DNA from: Epiperipatus broadwayi
Lineage: Eukaryota; Onychophora; Udeonychophora; Euonychophora; Peripatidae
Assembly: GCA_028023455.1 (NCBI GenBank)
Contig: JAQFVV010006721.1
Coordinates: 1 to 64,000 of the forward strand
Length of the DNA: 64,000 nt
Reading direction: 5' to 3'
A program made the translations under genes and the position numbers. Shown one piece after another: positions 44,636 to 56,300 of this stretch (the stretch's first letter is position 1; each line of letters begins with the position of its first letter). Under the pieces are notes generated by a model. The model made no database searches, had not been told where the DNA came from, and saw nothing but the letters and a program-made list of their open reading frames with translations.

Positions 44636-47027
44636 TGATTGTTATTATGATTATATGTATAAAAAAATATAATACAAATAAATTCCAAACTGATGTGTAA
44701 GAAAAAATATATAGCACACTCTTCTCAAATAAAAATAAGTGTATGGACTCCAATATCTAACCAATTTGACTGCCATATATATATATATTATAACGATCTG
44801 GAGAGGAGCTTAACGTAATCTGCACTACAAGGGCGCCATCTAGGCATTTGAACCTAGAAAAATTTATATAGTAGACAGATACGTAAGTTTAAAAAAAAAT
44901 TATATTGGTTGATTCTGGTCGTTAGCCCATTGTCACTAGCTCACTGGAACAGCAGAGATTTATATTTTTACAATAAATTCTTATCTAAGAATATTTTTTT
45001 TAAAAAAAAAAAATAAGCCACTGCCAGTAATTAACATGCAAACATTTATTTAAGCACATATATATAAAATTTAACATTATTCTTTTAGTATGTTTACTTT
45101 AACATTTAACATTATTTTTACCCTTTATTTTAGATTTTAATTTACATTTTAATTTTTTATAAGTTTGCACAGATGGATTTATAAAAGTTTGTTTTATAAA
45201 TGTTGAGTATAGATCGGTTACATAGATTACATGGTCAAAAACATTTCAAAATAAACATAAACGATCAAAATATAGTCATTGATGGAAATGCAGAGGGAAA
45301 TTTATAAGAAACCCAATGGCATTCATCATAAGATGCCACAAGACACCAATAACTTAAAAGACATCTGACATAAATACATCTTAGATACCGTAAGGTATTA
45401 GTATTTACCGAATGTCTATATATTTTGATCAAATATGAAAACCAAAAACATAATTAACCGGTAACGAACCCATGCAAGCGTCTATACCCAACATAAATTT
45501 AATGCATTTTTATTTAGAGTGTCGAGTAGGAATAGACTACATAGATTGCATTTGAAAAGAAAATATTCTATCCTTGTTTTACCCTAGGCCAAAAGTTTGC
45601 AGTCAAACCAACTTCAATCCATCTGATATATCGATGTGTTCAATGTAATATGACTATGACAGCACAAATAGGTTAAGAGAAAAAATTGCCTTTTGTCAGA
45701 TAGGAATACTACATCTATCTGATGATAAGAGCAATAAAAAAAACTCCATAGGAAAAGACTGCGGTCATTTTGCCGACTTACGATCGCATTCTATAGGCAA
45801 AAAGAAAGTGTGCGGCATGAAAAGCGATTCGTCCGGTAGCGAATCTCATACTACATCTACTAATTACACCAATATATCCAATCCATTGATCTAATTCAAC
45901 TACGAAACAAATAACCCAAGATTACCCTCCCCTAATATAACTTTACAAATCTATATAGCCATTCACGCCCAACTTAAGTTTAACATTTATATAATTTAAT
46001 TTATCGCAAAAACAAAAATCATAAATAAAACTTAAAGAACAAAAAAATAAATGGAAATGATTTTACAAAAAGAAATACATCAAATAAAATTATAACTAAT
46101 TAATAAATAATTTAGTTTGGTCAGATAGGAATCTATTTCTTTTTTTTTTTTTTAATATGGAAAGTTTTAATTTAATGTTCATGAATTATCTAAAGTTCTT
46201 ACAGTTTTAAAAGGTCCATAATTTGTAGTTGTTTGTAATTTTGAATGGGAATTCCCATGCCGTCCTGAAGATATTGGTATCCAGTTAGCCATTGTTTTTT
46301 ATTTATCCAGAGGTCTTTTAGTTTAGCTTGTCCCTAATGTAAAAAAAACGATGTCATTTTTTTTTTTTTTAAACAAAACTGAAGGGATTGAAGAGTGCAA
46401 CTTTTCAATCCTTTCTCCTTCAACTCCACGCTAACACATATAGTCACATCTCCCCTCTAATTTTCTTCACTCACTTTTTATAGTAGCCTTTCAGATCCAG
46501 TCGACATTACGTCACGATGATGTAATGGTCTTTTCGTTGAGGTCCGATTCCATTGTTTTCTCTCCTATCTGACTTTTGCTTATACATTTTAAATGCCCAA
46601 GGGCTAGTTTACATTGACTAATTAAAACCATCATTTCCATTTTTCAATAACATTAATTAATTTGTTTTCCAAACTTAAAGATATATTTTTATCTCTAAAT
46701 CTTTTTAAGTTTTTGCTTTTAAAATACTTTTTTTTATTTTTAATGTTTTATTTTAATAATTTTTTTTCATCTGTGCGATTATATATATATATATTTGAGT
46801 TTAGATGATATTTAATTTCAATTTTTAATTCTTAAACAAAAGAAGTTTTTACGCGAACTTTTCTTTTTTTATGTTTAATAATAACAAAATAATGTAACAT
46901 TGTATGTGCCCATTACAATATATATATATAACACACTATTATCTTTACTCTCTAAAGTATTGTACAAATATGAGAAAACAAATGAATTAGGCCTATATAC
47001 TTCAACAAACAAAAATTTACTGTAGAT
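44636..47027. other. Unassigned region, locally GC- and CpG-richer
   Basis: 45.35-46.6 kb has more C, G and CpG than its surroundings (cgacttacgatcgcattcta, cgattcgtccggtagcgaat). The word gtcagataggaa appears at about 45698 and 46118, and its inverse ctcctatctgac at about 46562, hinting at a repeat boundary. Near 46510 cattacgtca-cga-tgatgtaatg is a dyad with a CRE/ATF-like core. No frame longer than about 40 codons and no domain could be recognised. Confidence 0.4.
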
Positions 47028-47186
47028 TTAACAATTCATAAGTTTGTTGATGAGATACTTTTCTAAAACTACATCTTTAAATACTTCTTGAAATTGATCT
47101 TCAACTTTGAGTCTCTGAATTTCTTGAACTGTATATTTCTCCTCTCCAACAACATAAAGAAAATTTTGAACATCAGAAACAAATTT
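47028..47186 (-). CDS. Candidate 3'-terminal exon of an unrecognised minus-strand gene
   Basis: Reading down from 47186, directly behind a possible splice acceptor (cctgacag; a ttactaatag branch-like word lies upstream), 52 codons run open to TAA at 47028-47030. The product reads KFVSDVQNFLYVVGEEKYTV and later QEIQRLKVEDQFQEVFKDVV, LEKYLINKLMNC: polar, glutamate/lysine/glutamine-rich, helical or coiled-coil in character, unlike the lysine/phenylalanine/isoleucine noise elsewhere. It has no start codon of its own. An in-frame TGA just upstream fits an intron. I do not recognise the family. It could be the last exon of the gene whose first exon may be at 63.9 kb; it could also be an old transposon or pseudogene piece. 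Confidence 0.35.
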   Translation of the reverse strand, partial: KFVSDVQNFLYVVGEEKYTVQEIQRLKVEDQFQEVFKDVVLEKYLINKLMNC

Positions 47187-47924
47187 CTGTCAGGACATCA
47201 GGATAAGCTATGTTTCTCATCATCATCTTCAGACTATTATCTATTAGTAATTCTAAGATCTAGCAGGGCATGTTTTCGCTGTTGAAACATTATATTTCAC
47301 AGAGCTGAGATGGTACATCACCATTTGCAGTTAGCACATCATTTCCTTAGAAAACTTTTTCATTATAACCAGAATAAAACTCCAATTTCTAATTTTGTAT
47401 ATTTACACTGGTGGTTATTATTGACTGCAATTATATGCTGTAGTTATATCCAGTTATCTTCTTCTCTAACATAACTTTATACAATATTGTATCCATTTTC
47501 TAGCAAAATGACGGAATAAATCTATCTCTGAATCCATGAAATAATGAAGGCATTTTTTTCTCTTCGAGTGAGAAAATCTAAATCAACAATTCTTCTGGAT
47601 GAAACTCTAAAAAAATGACTATCCATCTAGGTGAAAAAATTGTTTTTACCTCACTAAAGTCTATCTAACAAAAACATGTTTTTTCTATACATAAGTCTTT
47701 ATTCATGCTTATCAAAAAATGTGTTCTTTATAAGTTGATTTCTGTCTTCTTAGAGGTAATCCCTCAATTACAAAACTTTAATCAAGTGTTTGCCCTGTTT
47801 ATTTAGCTATGTATAAAATAAATTTTCCATAATCTTTCCCAAACTCTTAAAAACCTACAAAATTTAATTTTGATATCTAAGATAAGTTGTTCAATTCCAT
47901 ATTACTATACAAAATAAAAATGCA
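47187..47924. other. Putative intron or intergenic sequence
   Basis: A plus-strand frame at 47088-47285 overlaps the candidate exon antisense and is not supported. Nothing else recognised. Confidence 0.4.
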
Positions 47925-48068
47925 AACCAATGCAAAAATCAAGGAAGCATATTTTATCACTAGCAACAATAACTCCATTAACAGATGCGACACTTGCTTT
48001 GATATTTCTAAGCATTGGACAGATTAAACAATTTACATATAATTTGCATATTACCACCTACACACTAC
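47925..48068 (+). repeat. Family E copy, left-middle part
   Basis: ggaagcatattttatcacta, caataactccattaacagat, gcgacacttgctttgatatt, tctaagcattggacagatta, atttgcatattaccacctac align with 35232-35355. Followed directly by a family A copy. Confidence 0.6.
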
Positions 48069-48084
48069 TCCACATTATTTATTA

Positions 48085-48505
48085 TTATATAGGGCATATG
48101 AGCACAGACTTTCACACGACCCACCACTTTCCACACTATCTCATAACACTGATACATTTGAATACATATATGTCAAAAAGATAAATAATTACCAATATAC
48201 ATATTTCATGCTAAAACAGCAATCATCAGTTGGTCCAGATTCCCATCTCTACACATATATGCAATAAGTGCTCAGATATATATTAAGATAGCCAATCTTC
48301 ATACTTTAATGGACAGACTTCAATCCATTCCACACTCCAACTCTTCAACCATTCATTCAATTGAAAATCTGATGATGGAATGCTCAAAAGCCACCATGAG
48401 GCTGAGATTCTCAACACACCCATGTTGACCTAAAGTCAATCTGATACCTCATGTACAGGACATAATCCATTTAATATATATATGATGGATTGGCAGACAT
48501 CTCTA
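48085..48505 (-). repeat. Family A, nearly full-length copy
   Basis: One of the longest copies (about 420 bp), from the B-box end (gggcatatgagcacagactt) through acagcaatcatcagttggtc, agccaatcttcatactttaa, ccattcattcaattgaaaat to ccatgttgacctaaagtcaa and atgatggattggcagacatc. At 48.51-48.56 kb a short stretch (ctggctatgaatatgaggca) again resembles family E. Confidence 0.7.
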
Positions 48506-48869
48506 GTATGTAATACCTGGCTATGAATATGAGGCAACACTCTTTAAAAGCGCTCAGCTTTTACTTATTTATTTATTTATTTATAAGAGTACATTATATA
48601 GCTACTCCTGCCAGCACCACAACATGCTTATAATTTTGTTATCTTTATATATATTAATCTTGTAATGAGTACAATTTATAAATGCTTTATCTCTACGAAT
48701 GTAATATATAAACAAATCCAAAAACCAAGAGCAAACCTCTATTAACATGTTTTAGACTGATAATTTTCATAAGCATAGCAATGCTTATAAAAAAGGTGGG
48801 GGAATAAGACCCTGTTTAAAGGCTAAAAAATTAGCATATTGTTTGCATGGTTCATTAATTAATTAGAGC

Positions 48870-49075
48870 AAGACACTTTTTGGAAAGTAGAATGTAGGAT
48901 TCTTTCCTATTGATGACATGATTATCCTTGGAAATGTGCCAAGCCTCCTTGACCTATCACTTGGCTTCCTTGCATTTCAAGCATACAATTCTGAAACATG
49001 TGGCCTTGAATTGATGACTGTATTTAATGAAATGCTCAAATAAAAAACAACAGATTTAGCATCTGAATGTGTTTT
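48870..49075 (-). pseudogene. Penelope-like element GIY-YIG C-terminal fragment
   Basis: One minus-strand frame reads FEHFIKYSHQFKATCFRIVC, LKCKEAK, two stops, VKEAWHISKDNHVINRKESY. The H....H spacing, the (R)xxKEAxxI block and the INR.(G/S)Y end follow the order at the C-terminus of PLE and related GIY-YIG ORFs. No upstream catalytic part is seen and the frame is broken. Different family from the 3.4-4.3 kb PLE. Identification by motif only. Confidence 0.4.
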
Positions 49076-50251
49076 TTTTTCTGGTTATGCATGTAATGTT
49101 GAGCCAATCAGGTGGATAGGGCTTAAGGCTGCAGTGTTCAAGGTCAAACAAAAAATATATGTGTGTGTGCAACAATAAATGTATAATAAAAGTATAAAAT
49201 AAAAAAATTACTTTATACAATAAATATGTATAATGATTATATGAAATAATTATATATAATAATTATATAAATATCTGAGTAACAATAAATATGTAGTGAT
49301 ATAACTATCAATAAGTAGCAATGTTATTTGTTTATAGTGGCTTTATAAAATCAGAGAACTGTAAAAAATACCATATATGATGAGATGTATAAAAAATATT
49401 GTGTATGTAAAAAACCACTACAATGGTAAATTATATAAAATATGCCATATTTTCTAAAGTTTGTAAAGACTCCAAAAGTCTTGAGGAGTAAATAAATCCC
49501 AAGATCCTGCTCTGTATGTTCTGATATTAATGTAATTCAGAGACTCTTGCCTCTGCAAGTCCAAACGCAGATCTAGGGTTATTATGTACAGGATACCATG
49601 ATCTTTTGTTATTTTAATGTGCCTTAAATAGGCTAGGTACGTTTGTAAATATGCTCATACATTACTTAAATTAAACTATTAGCTTACCATCTCAATTCTG
49701 CCTTTGTCAATTATTTACTTGTTGTTCACAAGACATCCCAAACTTTGTAAATGTGAGTGTGACTGTAAAAACAATATTGACATATATATATATATATATA
49801 TCTGATCTGAACAATATTGTATTCAAATTTTTATCTCTCATTCAAATTGTTAAGAACTTTTATTATAAAATATGATACTCGCCCCCAACTATAAACATAA
49901 TGTCTAATAGAGACTAAACTAAATAAAATATAGTGCATGGAATTTAAGGGATATCCCCTTGCACCAATCCAGAAATATCATCATCAACTGGATTCCCATA
50001 CACTAATATATACACCTTTCATATAATAGACCATTATGCATGAATCTATCTCAGAGAAGACAAGCTCTATAACTGTTATTGTAAACAAGAGATGATGCAA
50101 CATATAATATTTTAAAACTATCTTAAATAAATATCAGTTTATTAATAACAATAAAAAATGAAGTTAAGGTCTAGAGAATGCACAAAAAATTTATTATCAC
50201 ATTGTGATTTCCATATATGATCTAATATATTTATGTAACACATGTATGTTA
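49076..50251. other. AT-rich spacer with (AT)n run
   Basis: Only microsatellites (gtgtgtgtg near 49160; (AT)13 at 49777-49802). No gene seen. Confidence 0.5.
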
Positions 50252-50640
50252 GCACACAGATATGCAATATAACATAAAATGAACATATTTGGATTGTCAG
50301 ATAAAAATAATAAAAATTATTAATTTCAACCTATACATTCTACCTGACATGCATTGATATCAGTACACAGACATGCAGTACAATTTGTGTGCATATTTGA
50401 ATTGTTACATAATAATTAAAAAAATTAAATTTTACATATACGTGTCTACTTGACATGTACTGATATCAACACACAGACATGAAATAACATTATCACAAAC
50501 ATAATGAGTTTACATAAGACATATATATCATCACACAGACATGCGGTATAATAATTTATGGACATATTTGAATTGTCATAAATCTATGAATGAAATTTAT
50601 TTTTATATGTAATTAATGACCAATTTAACATATAGGCATG
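50252..50640. repeat. Degenerate tandem repeat, period ~109 bp
   Basis: cacacagacatgcagtacaa-like words at about 50254, 50363, 50472 and 50534, each followed in most units by gacatatttgaattgtca or a variant. The last unit is shorter (62 bp). Confidence 0.6.
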
Positions 50641-51194
50641 TGCATATGGAAATGTAAGTGCATACTGGTGTTTATATCATATATTTTAATTTATCAAAAT
50701 AATGAAATTATTAAAAAAATTATATATTTTTTACAATCAATTCCATGTTGAATCATGCATGACATTCACATATACAAGTGTATATATATAAAAATATATG
50801 AATTGGTTATTAAATTCTTTGACAGTCCTTCATAAAAGTTTTCCATTTTTTCTTTAAAAAAGTAATATCACATCTTTGACTGGTTACTGTTGATTAATTA
50901 TAATCATGTTTTAACCCTTTCCACATCAAAAATTCTGCTTGGTCAACTGAAATAAAACTCTAAACTTTTGATTGGTCAATTACAGAATCAGCTGCAAAAA
51001 TATCTTATTTTAATATTATATTTGATTTAGTTTTGTTTGTAAAAAGCAAATTAATAATTTGTCCATATATGAAAGTGAATGACAGTTTTTTCAAAAATAA
51101 ATTTCTATTTATAATTATAAAAATATTTTATAATGGAGAACCTCAAACAAATGTTCACAACCTATTACAAAATGTTGAGTACATTTGTGATTTT

Positions 51195-51610
51195 CTTTCT
51201 CAATTTACATTCATGTAAAGTAAATAAAATCTTACTAGTTTTCTAAAATAATTATATTTTCAGCATATTTCATTAAAATAATTTATAATATGTAAAAAAA
51301 TATCAAAAAAATACCCTAAAACATTCATTTTCATTTGAAAATCAAATAAAAAGCTTGGGGCAATGAGAATTGTTGACAAGTGTCAAAATTGTTAACAGCA
51401 CTGATTTCTTTTTCTATTTATGTTCATGTAAAAGTAAAGAATTTTTACTGAAATGTTAACTATTTTTCTAAAATAATTATATTTACAGCATATTTTATCA
51501 AATAATGTATAATATGTAAAAAATATTTAAAAAACACTCTAAAACATTTATTTTCATTTTAAAAATCAAAACAAAGAAGTTGGAGCAGTGAATATTTTTG
51601 ACAGGTGCTC
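51195..51610. repeat. Ancient tandem duplication, ~215-bp unit
   Basis: ttcatgtaaagtaaataaaa, tctaaaataattatattttc, agcatatttcattaaaataa, ctaaaacattcattttcatt (51210-51350) recur in order at 51424-51570, followed in both by gacaagtgtc / gacaggtgct. No coding potential. Confidence 0.65.
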
Positions 51611-53261
51611 TTCTTTTGTTGAAATGAGTACCAACCAATCAGCATCTAGGAAAGCCTGCCTTCTCCAATTGTTGTAGCTTCTAATGTCAATATTATTGTT
51701 TTTTACTTGTAAAATAATTCTAGAGAGGACAGCATCTTGTGGTACTTTTTAAGCTTTAAAACAAGTGTAAAAACACTATAGTAATGTAAAAATTGATGTT
51801 TTTCAAGTGACTTGAAGCCATGACCATCGTACACTGGAGAACATCAGTAAAGGTTAAAAAAACTCCAGCAAGTTTCTTTGTTTTCCAATTTAGAAGTATT
51901 TTTAGAGGTGAATCAATTCTTTAGTTTTAGATTTTTAGTTCAAGTAAAAATTATTTACATGTTTTACTTTTAAATTCTAGATTTTAAATGTCATTTTCAC
52001 TAAAGAAATTTATTTAAAATACTGTTCTCAATATATATAATATTACTCACCAGCTGTAAATTATATATATACATGACACTGCACAAGTATCTAATCTCTG
52101 CATATAGAAAAATCAGCATATGTATAACTAATTCTTTAACAATCTGATGGCCTCTCTGGTAAAGTTTCTTGCCATCATTGTAAAAGGCATAATTCAAGTA
52201 ACAGTTGACATTCAATCCACTCCATTTAGTCTAGGATTGGATAGACTTAAGGCAAGTTAACTATTTTGTCCACATTAGGACTATAAAACCCTAAAAGTTG
52301 ACCCTTTTACCTCCATGCAGATTCAAACTCTGCCATAGTGAGATTTGGAGCAGTTGCTGGACTTGCCCTAAATCACATTTTCATGGTAGTTTCTGTCCTA
52401 ATCTGGACAGTTTTAAAAAAATCAACTATCTACTAATCTTTTTTCAACCCTTTTTATAGTTAGTGTGGGGTGCAAAAAATACTTTCTAACAATGTTTTTC
52501 CTATCTTGATGAATTTCTCTTTTCAATCTTTTCAACTCACTTTAATCCTTTTAAAAGCAACTTTGAAATTTTATCAAAGTATGATTTACAAGATTTCCAT
52601 AAAAAAGATTTCTAAAATAAAGGAATTTTATAATTATCAGTAGATCTATTTCAGCATAAAACATGCTTGTTTTAATTTCAAAATCAAAATTAATAAAATA
52701 TTAATTACACCTTTTTAAATATTTATAATAAAATTTTATTTTAAATTCAAAATTATTTAATCCTTTACTGTTATTACAGTTTAACATAGAATATATCTAA
52801 GCAAATTCTGTTTATTTCTACTTTTCCTTTCAACTTTATATATGCATGCACATACACTATGTTTTGGATGCCATGATACCCATAATGGTTTTAATATGCA
52901 TATTAAAGTTATGATTGTAGTTAATGATCAATTTTCATAAAAAAATTAAATTTTATATAATTATTAGTAAAAATCTGTTATTTAATTTGTAGAAGAATTT
53001 TAAATATATTGTAACATAATTAAAGTTACTCAAAGAAATATTAAGGAAGTCCAAAATATCAAGATTTCTCAAAATATAACACTATCAATAATTATAAGCA
53101 AATTATTAATAACAAGTATTATAACTCAGGTATATGAAATCACGTGAAGTGAGTACACTAGTAATTTCAATAAAATATAACTCAGGTATACAGACAGTAG
53201 GTCTTATCCACTTTCATTTCTTGGTTTGATGTTAAGTGCATGTTTAAACAAATACTAAGTG
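51611..53261. other. AT-rich unique sequence, no gene seen
   Basis: A minus-strand frame at 52000-52215 has no recognisable domain. 52205-52400 has slightly higher GC (cctccatgcagattcaaact, a weak B-box-like word) and might be an old tRNA-like repeat. Confidence 0.4.
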
Positions 53262-53370
53262 AATATGGTCTGGCAGGGCGCCACTAGATTATCTGAATCT
53301 AGACATGGTTATATCTGATAACCTTTCACATGTACCGGGTTTGAATCCCTTCTTGGTACTTTATTTCTAA
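53262..53370 (+). repeat. Possible tRNA-like SINE fragment of another family
   Basis: tatggtctggcagggcgcca resembles an A-box region, and 60 bases on gtaccgggtttgaatccctt is a good T-arm/B-box match. gtacc/ggtac close as a stem, and taataaaa follows. A gggcgccatctagg word at 44.83 kb may be a relative. Confidence 0.35.
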
Positions 53371-56300
53371 TAAAATGGGAGATTTTGCTTTTTGAGCCAT
53401 ATCACTATATGCACTAATATTTAGGTAAAAGTAAAACATCTATAAACCAAAGTGGAGTATACTAGACATAAATCATTTCTCAGATCTTAACATAACAAAT
53501 GTGTTTCAATATTTTTATAAGTTTACTAGCTCAGATTATATATAACTAATTTAGGATGGCAATTCACTCATCCTTGCATGAAATAGATGACGGGATGTGG
53601 TGATAATAATACTAAGAAATCACTAAATATTATAAAAATCAATATTTATTTATGGCCTTTAAACAGTTAAACAGCTCATTAATTAAAACGTTGATGACGA
53701 TGATGATGATGATAATAATAACGATAATGACAATGGTTTCAACTACAGCTCTAGGACTAAGCCTAAACATAAAACTAATTTTTATAAAGAAATTCATAAT
53801 TATTGCTTAATTTTAGCATACTTACTTATATCTTAAATAACTAATATTCAACCATTGATGATGATGAATAATCACACTTAACAAAGACTACACTTAATGA
53901 AATATATACGCCTTGTTTAATAAAACAAACTAATATTTATTACTACATTTCTAACATATACATAAAAATTTCTAGATAAATATGAAAATTGACATGAATA
54001 ATAATAATAATAATAATTGATTATATATACAATCCTCAGATTAATTTCAAGTTCTTCCCCCTTTCCCTTCAAATGTATATTGTATTAAGTTGGATGTCAC
54101 ATTGACCATGATTTTCACTCCATGAAAAAGTATTTCAAGAAAAAAATATTATCTGCTCATTAGCACACATACTTTAAAAATCTAACATGTAAATAGAATG
54201 TAAAAAAAAATGTTAGTAGAATTGAAAGAGCAAGTTTTAGAAACAAGTTTTAAATTATTTTCTCCCCCCCCTCTTCTACCTCTGAAATGCTATACTTAAC
54301 TTGAAACAAAATAATCTAATATTCTAATACTACTCATTATTTCACATTCACTTCCAATTATACACATATAAAAATATCATTATGTATGTGCGTGTTTTAT
54401 CCCATGATAACAAAATATTATTTAAAACCAAAATAATAATATATTAGTTAAAACTAAAATCATAATACCATAAAAAAAATTGTTTTACACATTAATATTT
54501 TTTATAACTGTAAAATTAATAAACAAATAATTTTCATACATTCAAGATCATTTATGAAGCTCAAAGTTATTATTAGTAAGACATTCTTGTTTTTAATCGA
54601 TCTGAATAGTCTTTAAAAGTTCTTTAAATAAAATATACCACTTTATTGCTAAAATGTTTCTTAAGACTGATATCATAAAGAAAATAGATATAAAAAGTCA
54701 TATTACCGATCTTTTTGTTTGTGGCGAATTTCCAAGGGTTCAAACTTGTCTTGTATAATGTCTATATTTCTGCAGCTACCATTTCCGTTTTACTGGAAAC
54801 AATCTCTTTCTTGAGGTTGTATAACTATTTGATGATGGTGACTCTATTGAGGTTATTTGCTTTAGTGGACAATTTGGAAATCATTATATTAATTTTTCTT
54901 CTCTTCCTGTCAAGCATGTGGATGAAATACAGCAGTTGTTTTCACATTTATAAATTTTCTTGAGTTTAAAATCAGTTGTTGTAACAATTTATTGGACTTG
55001 ATGATTAATATTTATCAGTAGATTAATTCATCTTCTTTGAATGCAGGTGAATGCTTTCTTCCTTCTATTAAAAACAACATCTTATTTCTCTGGTCAGTTG
55101 AAAGGTGTAGAATATTATTTTAGACACAACATCTTTTCTTTCCTATGTGATGTGCAGCTTCCCCCAGATGGTCCGGAAAAGATGGGACATATATATAATT
55201 TTTCTAGCCAGCCATTTCTTATATTTTCAACATTCAATTTAATAGTATAATCTGAATCATAATCACAATAATAAAAATAATTCCAGACAGCTTTTTATAT
55301 CCTATTTTTAGCTAACTTAACCAATCAGAGATAGTGTCACTTGCTATTTTTGGACAAATTCATTTTAATTAGATCTCTAATTTATTTTCAACTAAATTAT
55401 TTTTCAACTGAAAAGTTTAATCCTTTTTCCAGACACTTTTGTTTTAAAAAAAATAGACTCAATCCTTATTTCCTTTCTTTTTTTTTTTTTTAACATCCAG
55501 GTACACTCAACATCCAGGTAACATTTCAAATCTTTGAGCTTCCTTCTTTAGATCTTAAGATAAGACAATTTCAAAATTAGAGCTCTCCCCATTATAAGCT
55601 CCCAAAGTGAAAAACAATTATTTACAAAAAAATTACTACCAAGATCGATATCTGATTAAACAGATTTCCTCTTTTAACAAAAAATTGTACAAAAAAAATA
55701 ATTTGAACAGATTTAATCCTTCCTTTTCTTTCAATATTTAGTAAATGTAAATTTCTGTATGTAATGTACACACATCCTTCATTCTTTCAAATCATTCATA
55801 AACTAACATTAAATAATATAATTGCTAGCTTAGTAATTATAACCCTATTATTTAATTAAATCTGTAACTTTTAAATCCCAATTACAATTAAAGAAAAGCA
55901 AAATAGAAGCATAGAACAAGACATTAAAATTGATCAAGCATAGGTTAGTTTTAAAGAAAGTTAAAATGTTGCATATTTGAAATATAAAACAATTAAATAG
56001 TTTACACATACATTGCCTATACGTATGCATTATAACTTTGCTTTTTAACAGAAAAACTAAATATTAAATAGCTTAAATGTGTGTATTGCTCTTTTTGAGA
56101 TTTATTTACACACAAACAAGTAAAGCATATAATTGTTGTCCCATTCTTTCTGTTTAAAGCTTTTGAAATTTTGATCTGGAAGGGTTTGAACTTGGATGCC
56201 CTACAGCTTCTTTTATGATTATATAAAATTGTGATGATGATTTTTGGTTTACCTTTTCTACATGCACATTACTATAAATTTGGCTAGTGACCAAATTGTA

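Noticed and set aside
45350-46600. Gene or tRNA cluster in the CpG-richer region
   Set aside because: No frame beyond about 40 codons, no cloverleaf, and no exon/intron signal set could be assembled.
48364-48390. ctgatgatggaatgctc in family A as a ribozyme core
   Set aside because: No stem II and no GAAA box follow.
50252-50640. CRISPR-like array
   Set aside because: Units are degenerate along their whole length with no spacer/repeat distinction, and the DNA is animal-like.
54715-54963. Hydrophobic 82-codon plus-strand frame that looks like a membrane protein
   Set aside because: The opposite strand has a more protein-like polar frame; hydrophobicity is what the antisense of a lysine/glutamate-rich helix gives.
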